In this document: piece after piece, positions 41,897 to 50,990 of the stretch | Position numbering within the stretch: the stretch's first letter is position 1 | How the letters are laid out: each line of letters opens with the position of its first letter | Assembly: GCA_028279545.1 (NCBI GenBank) | Contig: JANQNN010000047.1 | Coordinates: forward strand, 1-64,000 | DNA: 64,000 bases | Reading direction: 5' to 3' | DNA from: Nitrosopumilaceae archaeon | GTDB lineage: Archaea > Thermoproteota > Nitrososphaeria > Nitrososphaerales > Nitrosopumilaceae | The notes under the pieces: generated by a model | The model's input: only the letters and a program-made list of their open reading frames with translations | Database searches by the model: none | What the model was told of the DNA's origin: nothing | Position numbers and translations under genes: made by a program

Positions 41897-42367
41897 ATGA
41901 AATCCAACATTAATTCATCAACTAATGAATCCCTTGATGTATTTAATTTAGAATCAAAAAAACTAGAATTAAAAATTAATAGGTTTTTAAAAAATTCCGA
42001 AGAATTATCTATACCTGAAATAATAGAAATGTATTATCACGTAATTAATTTAAAATCCCTATCAAAATTTTTAAAAGCAAATTTTAACGATGAAAAAAAT
42101 CAAGAAGAAACAGTGATTTTGAAAAAAATAAATGAGGTCGAGGGTTTTATTGGCAAAGAATTTGATGATAGTTTACATCCACAAATAATGTTAAATCTTA
42201 AAAATTTTGTAGAAAATTTTATGATTAAACTCAAAACCTCAAATTCCAAAAATGATACAAAAGCCAAAGAAAATTTAGAGGGTAGAGCCGAAATGTATGA
42301 AAAATTACGGCAAATTATGAGTACAAAAGAGTTTGTAGATCAGTATAATTTGGGATTAACTAATTAA
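41897..42367 (+). CDS. Hypothetical protein, helical
   Basis: 156 residues, acidic and helical, no membrane segment. ISTNESLDVFNLESKKLELKINRFLKNSEELSIPEIIEMYYHVINLK and a charged C-terminus are visible. No family is recognised. The methyltransferase-like gene follows 64 bp downstream in the same direction. About 260 bp of A/T-rich sequence without genes precede it. Confidence 0.65.
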   Translation: MKSNINSSTNESLDVFNLESKKLELKINRFLKNSEELSIPEIIEMYYHVINLKSLSKFLKANFNDEKNQEETVILKKINEVEGFIGKEFDDSLHPQIMLNLKNFVENFMIKLKTSNSKNDTKAKENLEGRAEMYEKLRQIMSTKEFVDQYNLGLTN

Positions 42368-42431
42368 ATTTGAAATTAAGAAATAAATTTTTTGCAGTGA
42401 GTTTATCAATCCCCATTGAATATTCTTTTTT

Positions 42432-43271
42432 ATGATTGATCAAGTTGTAAAAAATTTAGTTAAATTAAAACAAGAATTTACAAGAGTATATGATGGAAAT
42501 AGTCACATTCAGGAAGTGATACCTCTTGAAAAATCAGATAATTTTCCTTTGAGCGAAGATCATTTGGAGATGCTTCATAATTTTGCAGAAAAAAATCCCA
42601 TTTATTATAACTCATTTGATTTAGATATTGATAAAATTTCATGCAAAGTTTACGAGGGGGATATTAATGAATATTGGTTAAACAGTATCAGTAACGGAGC
42701 AAGCTATCAACCATTTTATCCAACATGGATTCTTACGGCATATCTTATTTCATCAATGGCAAAGAATCTTCAGTTTAAGGAAGTTATAGATATTGGTTCT
42801 GGTGATGGTCGTATTGCATATTGTGCAAAAATTTTAGGATTAGAAACCTATTCAATTGAAGTTGATGAATCACTGGTGAATCTACAAAAATTAATTTCCT
42901 CTTCAACAAAAATTGATTTTAACCCAGAATGCGCAGATGCTGTGGAATTTGATTATTCGGATTTAAAATTAAAGGCACCTGTATTTTTTATTGGTGGACT
43001 TGCACAAATGGGAGGCGACGTTCTAGCAAAAAACATTATTGAAAAATTAAACACAATTTCTAATCTTAAAAATAATTTTGGAATGACCTTTGCTGGTACT
43101 TATTCTAAAAAATATTTTCCAGGAACTTTGTCAGAAGATATGTCCGAAGGAGGCTGGAAAGCAATTATTGAGGAGAATAATTTGAAGATAATCAAAACCA
43201 TAATTCTCCCTACAGTATGGACTTTTGACCAACCAATTGATACCCCTTACATCTTCACTCAAAATAAGTAG
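42432..43271 (+). CDS. Class I methyltransferase-like protein
   Basis: 279 residues. VIDIGSGDGRIAYCAKILGLETYSIEVDESLVNLQKLI is a clear motif I plus acidic loop. PECADAVEFDYSDLKLKAPVFFIGGLAQMGG corresponds to motifs III-IV but lacks an N/DPPY signature. The sequence from about 60 to 100 (VYEGDINEYWLNSISNGASYQPFYPTW) is a distinctive N-terminal cap. The substrate is unknown. Confidence 0.8.
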   Translation: MIDQVVKNLVKLKQEFTRVYDGNSHIQEVIPLEKSDNFPLSEDHLEMLHNFAEKNPIYYNSFDLDIDKISCKVYEGDINEYWLNSISNGASYQPFYPTWILTAYLISSMAKNLQFKEVIDIGSGDGRIAYCAKILGLETYSIEVDESLVNLQKLISSSTKIDFNPECADAVEFDYSDLKLKAPVFFIGGLAQMGGDVLAKNIIEKLNTISNLKNNFGMTFAGTYSKKYFPGTLSEDMSEGGWKAIIEENNLKIIKTIILPTVWTFDQPIDTPYIFTQNK

Positions 43272-43300
43272 ATTTTTTAAAAAAAATATAGAAAAAATTT

Positions 43301-44479
43301 CTATGCATCTGTTGGCGAAGCGTCTCTAAACTCATCATCAAGGGCTTCTGAGACAGCCAATTCCTCTGGAGTCTCAACTGTAGTAAGTTCTTGGCTCTCA
43401 GTATTTGATACTTCAGGAGCAGTAACTATTGGATCTTTAGGTTCTTCTTTAGATTTGTCTTTTTTTGTTGCTTTCTTAGTTTCTTTTTTTGCAACGGTCT
43501 TTTTGGTTTTCTTTTCTGCCTCTTCAGGGTCCATTATTCCTGCCTCGCCCAAAGCAAAAATCACTTCTTCTTCTGGATGATGAGGACTATCTACCATTCG
43601 TGCAATTCTCTTTTTTCCTGATTTTTTGAAATATACTCTATAGGTACTTGTGTGAGCAACTACATTACCACCAATTGGGCGAGTTGGATCTCCAAAAAAG
43701 ACATCTGGGGATGCCATAACTTGATTTGTTGCAAGAGCAGCACAATTGTAAGTTTCTGCAATTCTAGAGAGTAGATGAACAAAATGATTTAATTTTTGTT
43801 GTCTGTTTGATAGGGTACCTCTTCCTAAGTATTCAGAGCGGAATAATCCTACAGCAGAATCTGCAATAATCAATTTGATATTATTCTCTTCAATTAAAGG
43901 ACCAATTTCTTCAAGAATTAATGTTTGATGTGCACTATTGTATGCACGTGCGACAATAATATTATCAAGAACCTTTTGTGGATCCATACCATTTGCATTT
44001 GCAATGGATACAATTCTTTCAGGTCGGAAAGTATTTTCAGTATCAATATAGATAGCTCCACCTTCTAATCCACCCTCTTCTTTTGATTTTTGAACTTGAA
44101 CACACATTGTAAGACATAGTTGTGTTTTTCCACATCCAAATTCACCATAAACTTCAGTGAGTGCTTGTGTCTCAAGACCACCATCAAATAACGTATCTAA
44201 ACAATTAGTACCAGTTGTAATTTTACCAATATCTTGTCTTCGTTTATAGATTTCACTTGCACTAACAAAGTCTTTGGAAATTAATCCTCCCTCAACTAAA
44301 TGTTCTCGGGCTTTGTTAACAATTTTTTCTGCAGTGTCTTTTTCCATTCCAGTTATGTCTGAAATTTCTACAGGGCCTCTAACTATGAGATCCATAATAT
44401 TGTGAACTCCTGCGTCAGCTAATTTTTTTGTAGTTACAGGTCCAACACCTGCCAAACTATCTAATCTTAAATCTTCCAT
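43301..44479 (-). CDS. radA: DNA repair and recombination protein RadA
   Basis: 392 residues. An N-terminal helix-hairpin-helix (LAGVGPVTTKKLADAGVHNI) precedes the RecA/Rad51 core: EVYGEFGCGKTQLCLTMCVQV (Walker A), LIIADSAVGLFRSEYLGRG (Walker B) and loop regions IGGNVVAHTSTYRVYFKKSGKKR. It forms filaments on ssDNA for homologous recombination. After residue 315 comes a long unusual tail, first lysine-rich (KKTKKTVAKKETKKATKKD) then acidic (EPKDPIVTAPEV to EALDDEF). The ATG at 44479 lies 26 bp after a TATA box. Confidence 0.97.
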   Translation of the reverse strand: MEDLRLDSLAGVGPVTTKKLADAGVHNIMDLIVRGPVEISDITGMEKDTAEKIVNKAREHLVEGGLISKDFVSASEIYKRRQDIGKITTGTNCLDTLFDGGLETQALTEVYGEFGCGKTQLCLTMCVQVQKSKEEGGLEGGAIYIDTENTFRPERIVSIANANGMDPQKVLDNIIVARAYNSAHQTLILEEIGPLIEENNIKLIIADSAVGLFRSEYLGRGTLSNRQQKLNHFVHLLSRIAETYNCAALATNQVMASPDVFFGDPTRPIGGNVVAHTSTYRVYFKKSGKKRIARMVDSPHHPEEEVIFALGEAGIMDPEEAEKKTKKTVAKKETKKATKKDKSKEEPKDPIVTAPEVSNTESQELTTVETPEELAVSEALDDEFRDASPTDA

Positions 44480-44509
44480 ACGGTATGGTACGGTACAGTA
44501 CTTTATAAG
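44480..44509 (-). promoter_or_regulatory. radA promoter with TATA box and pentamer repeats
   Basis: TTTATAAG-type box at 44502-44509 (TTATAAA on the minus strand). From 44501 down to 44477 the minus strand is built of five successive 5-bp units close to GTACC. The second and third are exact; the first and fourth differ at one base; the fifth overlaps the ATG and differs at two. The array thus fills all of the space between TATA box and probable transcription start. Confidence 0.6.
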
Positions 44510-44563
44510 CTTACTGTTTTAGAATATGATCGTAATTATATGATTTATTTTAAAAAGAAAGGT

Positions 44564-44746
44564 TTATCGTCTCTTTTTTCTCTGACCAGGTTTGTTTTGT
44601 CCTGGAAGTCGTCCTAAAACAAATCGTTTCTTAAAATTACTTTTATTTCTAAGACTTGAGTTGGTTCCGGTAATCTTTCTACCTTCGACTTTTGGAGTTT
44701 GACCTCTAACTTTTCCTGCCTTTGTAAGCGAACCGTGAGTTGCCAT
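44564..44746 (-). CDS. rps30e: 30S ribosomal protein eS30
   Basis: 60 residues, highly basic: MATHGSLTKAGKVRGQTPKVE, NSSLRNKSNFKKRFVLGR and a terminal PGQRKKRR match archaeal eS30, without the ubiquitin-like fusion found in animals. It is upstream of radA in the same direction, with 84 bp between. Confidence 0.95.
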   Translation of the reverse strand: MATHGSLTKAGKVRGQTPKVEGRKITGTNSSLRNKSNFKKRFVLGRLPGQNKPGQRKKRR

Positions 44747-44785
44747 GATTAAACTCCTTGATTATCGAATTTATGTATTTGGAAA

Positions 44786-46510
44786 TCACCAATATTTGGC
44801 CTTGACCTTTTCGATAACTTTTTCATGCTCTCGTCCCTTGTTTCGTGCATATCTCTCCATTGCGCCAAGGGGGACACCTCCAAGAGCTCTTGCTAGCCCG
44901 TTGAAGAAGTATTTTTGAGGTCCTTTGGCTCCTGTTTTATTCATGAATTTTTGAATACCGTATTTGAAATTATGTTGCCAAGTTTTGTATAATACACCTA
45001 GTTGCGCTGGAGTCATCTCGTTACCTATGTTAAAGAAATCGGATTTTTCCAATAAGCCAATGGGTACAAAAGTTAATGCTGTTGTAGTAAACATTGAACT
45101 TGGTTGTTCCTGTTCTAATTCACTAATCAAACTAATAGTTTCCCAAGAATCTTCAGGTGTCTCATCGTTGTCTAATCCCATAATCAGCGTAAATGCAGGT
45201 ACCCAGTAATGCTTGTTCAAAGTTTTTACTCCTTCTTTTACAACCCAATGCCATTCTTCAGGGGAATATGGAGCAAGTTTTCTGTCTGCATATTTTTCAA
45301 TTAGTCTAAGGCTTCCTGTTTCAAACCCAGCCTGAACTCCAGTCATGTTGTCAGGGCCTGATTTAATAATTCTAGAAATATTTGGAATTAATTTTTCATC
45401 AGCTATTGCACCTGCAAGTGTTCCGTGAGTAGGATTAGTGTGTTTTACACCAGTTGACATTATTGCAGTAAAAAGTTCTTCAAGAGCTTCTCGGTTGGGT
45501 TCCATTCCTTTTGCGGTTCTTGGGTCCATTCCATAAACAAAGATATCATCACTGTGAATCCAAGCAGATGTTGTTCCACCTTTTTTTATGTTGATTTCAA
45601 TTTCTTTCTTAACTTTCTCTGGTGGATAGTATCTTAAGGATCTTAATGTTACATCACAAAATTTACAACCACGTCCACATCCCCGCATCACCTCGACCAT
45701 TCCATGCATACTTGGCTCAACAATGTTTGGAATTTCTTCAAGGTCTGGTCGGTCCCAAAAGTTTACAAACCTACCATGGATTTTCTTATCGTGTCTTTCA
45801 AATTCTTTAATGTTAACTTTAAAATCGCTTCTTTTTCTAAAGGGGTCCATATTTTCAAAATCTCCATTAATAAGATAGTTAAAGAAACGTCCTGCATGGC
45901 CGTCAATTTCGGGAGCTATTCCTCCAAGCTCCCCTTCCAAAATAGCATAAATTCCAAATTCTTCAATTTTTTCTGGATCATAATTGTATTGCCAAGTTCC
46001 TGAAGCTCCTGAAATTACTTTTGCCTTACTTCCGGTTTTTTGTTTTGCCGCTTTTATTCTTCGATGTAATTCTGTATTGTAAAGTTCATCATATGAAATT
46101 TGTTTTCTTCCATAAGTAAATGTCATAGTTACAGGACCCATTCCAAGTGGGTCCATTTCATAAGTTCCAATTACTTCGGTGTCTGGTCCAATAAATTGTT
46201 CAATATGATCAGGATGAGCAACAACGACTTCATCTCTTCTAAAACCATCCCTAAGTAAGCCAGCCTCTACTTTTCTTAATCCATAGGGAGCATAATTGGC
46301 AACGCCGTTTGTATGAGGAATATAATTACAGATAAAGTCAAAAAGAATTTTTGGGGTAACTTGATTTTTTAAAATTTTATACCAAAAACTGCTTTTTTCT
46401 CTATAAGGATCAATTGCTGGAGCGCAACCAAAGAAAGTAGCCAAAGATAAACCCCGATAGGGGGACATTAAAGTCCGATCAGCCGTAAGTACAATTTTTG
46501 GATTACCCAA
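44786..46510 (-). CDS. Radical SAM protein with N-terminal B12-binding-like domain
   Basis: 574 residues. MRGCGRGCKFCDVTLRSLRYYPPEKV (near residue 278) contains the CxxxCxxC cluster motif of radical SAM enzymes. The N-terminal 250 residues contain ADRTLMSPYRGLSLATFFGCAP and a tyrosine-rich region of unknown role. Later motifs GFETGSLRLIEKYADRKLAPYSPEEW and PAFTLIMGLDNDETPEDSW belong to the TIM-barrel core, close to the YgiQ/B12-radical SAM group. The reaction is not assigned. Single gene. Confidence 0.88.
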   Translation of the reverse strand: MGNPKIVLTADRTLMSPYRGLSLATFFGCAPAIDPYREKSSFWYKILKNQVTPKILFDFICNYIPHTNGVANYAPYGLRKVEAGLLRDGFRRDEVVVAHPDHIEQFIGPDTEVIGTYEMDPLGMGPVTMTFTYGRKQISYDELYNTELHRRIKAAKQKTGSKAKVISGASGTWQYNYDPEKIEEFGIYAILEGELGGIAPEIDGHAGRFFNYLINGDFENMDPFRKRSDFKVNIKEFERHDKKIHGRFVNFWDRPDLEEIPNIVEPSMHGMVEVMRGCGRGCKFCDVTLRSLRYYPPEKVKKEIEINIKKGGTTSAWIHSDDIFVYGMDPRTAKGMEPNREALEELFTAIMSTGVKHTNPTHGTLAGAIADEKLIPNISRIIKSGPDNMTGVQAGFETGSLRLIEKYADRKLAPYSPEEWHWVVKEGVKTLNKHYWVPAFTLIMGLDNDETPEDSWETISLISELEQEQPSSMFTTTALTFVPIGLLEKSDFFNIGNEMTPAQLGVLYKTWQHNFKYGIQKFMNKTGAKGPQKYFFNGLARALGGVPLGAMERYARNKGREHEKVIEKVKAKYW

Positions 46511-46562
46511 TTCCCTTCACGCCAATAATTTCATGATTTATTTTAAACCTTGCTGGTCTAGC

Positions 46563-47375
46563 CTAATATTTTTCCAATATTCCAGCCTTATTTCTAAAAA
46601 AATAGCCAAATTCTTCATTAGATAATAGGTGATCTCCTTCAAAAACCGTACCATCTTTACATACCAAGTCTTCGCCTACGCAGCAACTCCCACAAATTCC
46701 CACACCACATTTCATCATTCTTTCAAGACTAGCTTGAACAAAAATGCCCTTTGAATGAGCCAATTGAACTGTTTTAAACATCATTTTTTCAGGACCACAA
46801 GTATAGACACCCTCATATCTATTTTGATTCACTAATTTTTCAACGATGTCAGTAACAAGTCCTTTTTCTCCATAAGAACCATCATCTGTTGTTACAATTA
46901 CTCTATGAGAATTATTTTTCAATAAATCTTCGGCTAAATTTTCAAAAAAGACTTCTTCTTTTGTTTTTGCTCCCATTAAAAGCGTAACATCATCATCTGG
47001 TTCTAACGTGGTCAATAAACGCATTAATGGAACCAATCCGGTACCGCCACCTACAAGTAAAATTTTTCCATGTCGTAAATTAAAAGAGTTGCCGTAAGGA
47101 CCTCTTATTCCGATTTTATCTCCTTTCTTTAAGTTAAATAATCCAGTTGAAGCTGCTCCATGTTTTCTTACAGTAAAAGCTGCTTTACCAGTTTCTTGAG
47201 AAATCATAACACTCATAGGTAATTCATTGATTTTTGGAATCCAAACCATTGCAAATTGTCCGGGAAGAACCTTTGACATTACATCATCTGAATAAGTTAG
47301 AGTTCTAACCGTAGGAGTTTCATCTACTACTTTTTCAATTGTACAAATTGTGGTATGATTATGATTTCTTTGCAA
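46563..47375 (-). CDS. pyrK: Dihydroorotate dehydrogenase electron transfer subunit
   Basis: 270 residues. The FAD-binding region is PGQFAMVWIPKINELPMSV, the NAD-binding part LLVGGGTGLVPLMRLL, and the C-terminal [2Fe-2S] cluster CGVGICGSCCVGEDLVCKDG. It pairs with the class 1B PyrD subunit to pass electrons from orotate synthesis to NAD+. Overlaps pyrD by 17 bases. Confidence 0.93.
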   Translation of the reverse strand: MQRNHNHTTICTIEKVVDETPTVRTLTYSDDVMSKVLPGQFAMVWIPKINELPMSVMISQETGKAAFTVRKHGAASTGLFNLKKGDKIGIRGPYGNSFNLRHGKILLVGGGTGLVPLMRLLTTLEPDDDVTLLMGAKTKEEVFFENLAEDLLKNNSHRVIVTTDDGSYGEKGLVTDIVEKLVNQNRYEGVYTCGPEKMMFKTVQLAHSKGIFVQASLERMMKCGVGICGSCCVGEDLVCKDGTVFEGDHLLSNEEFGYFFRNKAGILEKY

Positions 47376-48270
47376 TGCCTACCATCTCTTCTATTTTTGA
47401 AAAACCATTTTTTTCCATGTATTGTAATATACCTTTGTTAATTTCATTAAAACTATCTAGCCATTTCTCTCCAATAACACTCCCAATCTGAATGGCAGAT
47501 GCGCCAGCTAGAAAAAATTCAATTGCATCTTCCCACGTTGAAATACCTCCACATCCAATGATGGGTATGTTATGTTTTGAGGAAATTTCATAAACACAAC
47601 GAAGAGCAATGGGTTTAATTGGTGTTCCAGAAAGTCCGCCGAATTTATTGCTTAGAATTGGTTGTTGGGTATCTACGTTAATTGCCATTGCTCGGATTGT
47701 ATTAATTGCAGTAATTGCATTTACCCCAGAATCAATTGCTGTAGCTACAGTGTCTAAATAATTGGTAGTTCCTAATCCCACCTTTGCAATTACTGGTACA
47801 TTTGTAACTTGTTTAACGGTAGAAATAATTTTCTTAACTAATTCAGGATCATCTCCTACCTCTAAACCCACCTTTGCAACATGAGGACACGATAAATTTA
47901 ATTCAAAACCGGCTACTTTACAATCTTCAAATTCCTTTATCATAAATTCAAAATCTTCTGGAATTGAACCAACTAAACTAACAATTATTGGTACTTCTTT
48001 GTTGGGTTCAATCATTTTTGCAAAATTGGGTGCACCAGGATTTGAAAGCCCAACCGCATTAAGCCATCCTCCTCCTTTCATTCCAAAAATAGTTGGATTT
48101 GGATATCCATCCCAAGGTTCTTTGCTAAGAGATTTTGTAACCACGGCTCCAGCACCAGAGCGATAAATCCTTTTAAAAACATCTAAAGAGATACCTAAAA
48201 TTCCAGAGGCAAGCATAACTGGACGTTCTAGATTAATTGGACCAACTGAAGTAACTAAACTAGGTTCCAC
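47359..48270 (-). CDS. pyrD: Dihydroorotate dehydrogenase class 1B, catalytic subunit
   Basis: 303 residues with VMLASGILG, the Cys-containing FELNLSCPHVAKVGLE segment (active-site Cys rather than Ser defines class 1), and the FMN-phosphate loop IPIIGCGGISTWEDAIEFFLAGASAIQIGS. It catalyses the flavin-dependent step of pyrimidine synthesis. Co-transcribed with pyrK. Divergent from the nop5-flpA pair. Confidence 0.96.
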   Translation of the reverse strand: MEPSLVTSVGPINLERPVMLASGILGISLDVFKRIYRSGAGAVVTKSLSKEPWDGYPNPTIFGMKGGGWLNAVGLSNPGAPNFAKMIEPNKEVPIIVSLVGSIPEDFEFMIKEFEDCKVAGFELNLSCPHVAKVGLEVGDDPELVKKIISTVKQVTNVPVIAKVGLGTTNYLDTVATAIDSGVNAITAINTIRAMAINVDTQQPILSNKFGGLSGTPIKPIALRCVYEISSKHNIPIIGCGGISTWEDAIEFFLAGASAIQIGSVIGEKWLDSFNEINKGILQYMEKNGFSKIEEMVGIAKKS

Positions 48271-48358
48271 TTTGAATTCTTCCTTTAGATTCGAATATAA
48301 TAGTTGAGTCCATCCTAATTTGTTACCTTTTTTAAAGGAGACCTTGAATCAACTAGTC

Positions 48359-49651
48359 ATGTATTCTGTAATTCTTACGGAGTTTGGAATCTCTGTTTTT
48401 AATGATAATAAATTTGAAAAGGCTTTTCCATTTTCTAATCCTGTAAAAAATTATCTTTCTGTAAAAAACAAGGAAGAGGATTTAACTAGTTTAATTGAGT
48501 TTTTGAGTCCATTTCAAAGGGGAGTAATTACAAATGAACCATCTTTGGTTAGCACTCTAAAAAAAAATTCTATTGATGCTCAATTAATGGAAGAAAACGA
48601 GCTGACAAAAATCCAAACTTCAAAACCTCAGATAATAGTGGATTCCGGATTTGCAGAAAATATAACTGATGTTTTAAACAAATTGAGAGAATTTGCTATT
48701 GGATTATCCTCTTCAAGAGTTACCGAGGTATCAGAAAGTCCGGATTTACATATTATTCAAAGCATTGGTTCACTTGATGAAATTGATAAAATCGCAAATG
48801 CGCTTAGCTCAAGATTAAGGGAATGGTATGGATTACATTTTCCTGAATTAGAAAATGTAATTGATAGTATCAACGGATATGCTCAAATTGTTCTGGCAGG
48901 TAAACGGGACAATCTAACAAAAAAAATCTTTGAAGATGCAGGATTTCCTGAATCAAAGGTAGAGATGTTATCTCTTGTTGCATCAAAAAGTAGGGGAGGA
49001 GAAATTTCAGAAAAAAATTTAAAAATTGTTCAAAAAATGGCTCAACAATTATTGGATTTTCATGACCTTCGGAAAAATTTGGAAGACCATGTTGAATCTG
49101 AGATGGAATTGGTTGCGCCAAATCTTTCAGCCGTATTAGGTACTGCTGTAGGTGCTAGAATTTTAGGAAAAGCCGGAAGCTTAAAAAAACTTGCAGCCAT
49201 GCCAGCTAGTACCATTCAAGTAATTGGAGCAGAAAAGGCTCTGTTTCGAGCATTAAAAACTGGTGCTCAACCACCTAAGCATGGAATTTTATTCCAACAT
49301 CCACTGGTACATGCTGCACCAAGATGGCAAAGGGGAAAAATTGCAAGAGCCATTGCAGCCAAAGCCGTAATAGCTGCAAGAGTAGATGTTTTTGGTAAAG
49401 GGCTTAATGAAACTCTTCTTGAAAAACTTGATGTAAGAGTAAAGGAAATAGGTAAAAAATATGAAAACCCCCCAGAAAAACAAACCAGCAGAAATTTTCC
49501 ATCAAATCAAAATCAACGAGTTTTTGAAAAAAGAGGAAACAGATTTTCTAAAAGGAATTTAGGTTCCTCAAAAAAGGTAGAAAAAACTCGAAGAGTAGGA
49601 AGTTCTAAAAAAAATAAAAACAAAAAGAGAAAAAAGTTTGGAAGAAGATAA
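48359..49651 (+). CDS. nop5: C/D box RNP protein Nop5 (Nop56/58)
   Basis: Core protein of archaeal C/D box methylation RNPs. The Nop domain has the diagnostic IGAEKALFRALKTGAQPPKHGILFQHPLVHAAPRWQRGKIARAIAAKAVIAARVD; the N-terminal domain binds fibrillarin. The last 45 residues are a lysine/arginine tail ending KKRKKFGRR. The frame opens at TTG 48320, but ATG 48359 fits a TTTTTTAAAG box about 26 bp upstream and gives the usual start MYSVILTEFG. It overlaps the fibrillarin gene by 14 bases. Confidence 0.95.
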   Translation: MYSVILTEFGISVFNDNKFEKAFPFSNPVKNYLSVKNKEEDLTSLIEFLSPFQRGVITNEPSLVSTLKKNSIDAQLMEENELTKIQTSKPQIIVDSGFAENITDVLNKLREFAIGLSSSRVTEVSESPDLHIIQSIGSLDEIDKIANALSSRLREWYGLHFPELENVIDSINGYAQIVLAGKRDNLTKKIFEDAGFPESKVEMLSLVASKSRGGEISEKNLKIVQKMAQQLLDFHDLRKNLEDHVESEMELVAPNLSAVLGTAVGARILGKAGSLKKLAAMPASTIQVIGAEKALFRALKTGAQPPKHGILFQHPLVHAAPRWQRGKIARAIAAKAVIAARVDVFGKGLNETLLEKLDVRVKEIGKKYENPPEKQTSRNFPSNQNQRVFEKRGNRFSKRNLGSSKKVEKTRRVGSSKKNKNKKRKKFGRR

Positions 49652-50312
49652 CCTTCAGTATTTTTGGATAAAATCAGATGGCGACCAAAAATTAGCTACT
49701 GAAAATTTAGTAAAAGGTAACCAGGTGTATAAAGAAAAATTAGTATTAAAAAAAGGTGTAGAATACAGATTATGGGAGCCATTTAGAAGTAAATTAGCCG
49801 CTGCCATTATGAATGGTTTAGAAACCTTTCCCTTTCAAAGAAAATCAACAGTATTGTATCTTGGCGTATCTACAGGAACAACTATTAGTCATATTTCAGA
49901 TATAGTAGGACCTAGTGGAATTATTTTTGGTGTAGAGCATTCTAGCAGAGTGGCAAGAGATTTTCTAGATAGAGTTGCAACTTTTAGAAAAAACATTATT
50001 CCTATTTTACAAGATGCACGTAAACCCAAAGAATATTTTTCCGTATTTGGAAAAGTAGACATTGTATATGTAGACATTGCACAACCAGATCAAACCGAAA
50101 TAGCTTTAGCCAATTGTAAAATTTATCTAAAAAATCAAGGTTACCTTTTTTTAGTAATTAAAACTAGAAGTATAGACGTTACAAAACCACCAAAAACAAT
50201 AATTGAAGAAGAGATCCAAAAATTAAGCAATAATTTCGACATATTACAAACAATTGATCTTCATCCATTTGACAAAGATCATGCAATGGTAATTGCTAGG
50301 TATCAAAAATAA
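49638..50312 (+). CDS. flpA: Fibrillarin-like rRNA/tRNA 2'-O-methyltransferase
   Basis: 224 residues. YRLWEPFRSKLAAAIMNG is the fibrillarin start, VLYLGVSTGTTISHISDIVGPSG motif I (Val-Ser where most have Gly-Ala), GVEHSSRVARDFL, and VDIVYVDIAQPDQTEIA. It is the methylating enzyme of the C/D box RNP with Nop5. Convergent with rnhB, overlapping it by 10 bases. Confidence 0.95.
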   Translation: MEEDNLQYFWIKSDGDQKLATENLVKGNQVYKEKLVLKKGVEYRLWEPFRSKLAAAIMNGLETFPFQRKSTVLYLGVSTGTTISHISDIVGPSGIIFGVEHSSRVARDFLDRVATFRKNIIPILQDARKPKEYFSVFGKVDIVYVDIAQPDQTEIALANCKIYLKNQGYLFLVIKTRSIDVTKPPKTIIEEEIQKLSNNFDILQTIDLHPFDKDHAMVIARYQK

Positions 50313-50947
50313 ATTTCTTCAAGAATTTTTTTTGTAGGACTCCAACTTTTACGTACAAAATTGGGAATAGTTTTTTGCTCCTTGTAATAATTTTTTACAA
50401 AATTTATTGTTTTTTTATCTGAGGGATATCCACTTCCTAAATCATAATTCTTTCTCAGGCGTGCAATGGCTCTATCGCGAGTAACCTTGGCCAAAATTGA
50501 AGCTGCTGAGACAACAATGAATTTAGAATCAGCATGATGATAAGAACGTATTTTTTTATTATTGGAAAGTCTGGAAACTTCCAACCCAAATCGTTTTGGA
50601 TTTACGTCACATGAATCAATGTATGAGGTGTCGGGGCCAAGTTTTGTGATTACTTTCGCCATGTATTTTGCCTCAAGTTGATTCAAACGGTGTTTGCTTA
50701 CACTAGTATCGATAGATTTTGGTAAAATTTTTGCAACATAATAACAATCAACAATCGAAATTATTTGGGAATAAAGTAACTCCCGTTTGTTTTTAGAAAG
50801 TTTTTTAGAATCTTTAACCCCTAATTGAGAAAGTTTACGAACTTTTTTTTTATCTATAGATACACCTGCAATAACCAAAGGTCCCAACATTGAGCCTCTT
50901 CCAGCATCATCCACCCCGCAAATTTGCACAGATTTTGTCAATTTCAA
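50303..50947 (-). CDS. rnhB: Ribonuclease HII
   Basis: 214 residues. CGVDDAGRGSMLGPLVIAG (residues 10-28) is the motif normally reading DEAGRG; the Glu of the DEDD metal site is Asp (D14). The other acidic residues occur in TSYIDSCDVNPKRF and DSKFIVVSAASILAKVTRDRAI. It removes RNA from RNA:DNA hybrids and single ribonucleotides. Start ATG 50947. Confidence 0.93.
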   Translation of the reverse strand: MKLTKSVQICGVDDAGRGSMLGPLVIAGVSIDKKKVRKLSQLGVKDSKKLSKNKRELLYSQIISIVDCYYVAKILPKSIDTSVSKHRLNQLEAKYMAKVITKLGPDTSYIDSCDVNPKRFGLEVSRLSNNKKIRSYHHADSKFIVVSAASILAKVTRDRAIARLRKNYDLGSGYPSDKKTINFVKNYYKEQKTIPNFVRKSWSPTKKILEEIYF

Positions 50948-50990
50948 TTAGTATTAAACCGTTATACAATCAATTATCCTAGAAAAATTA

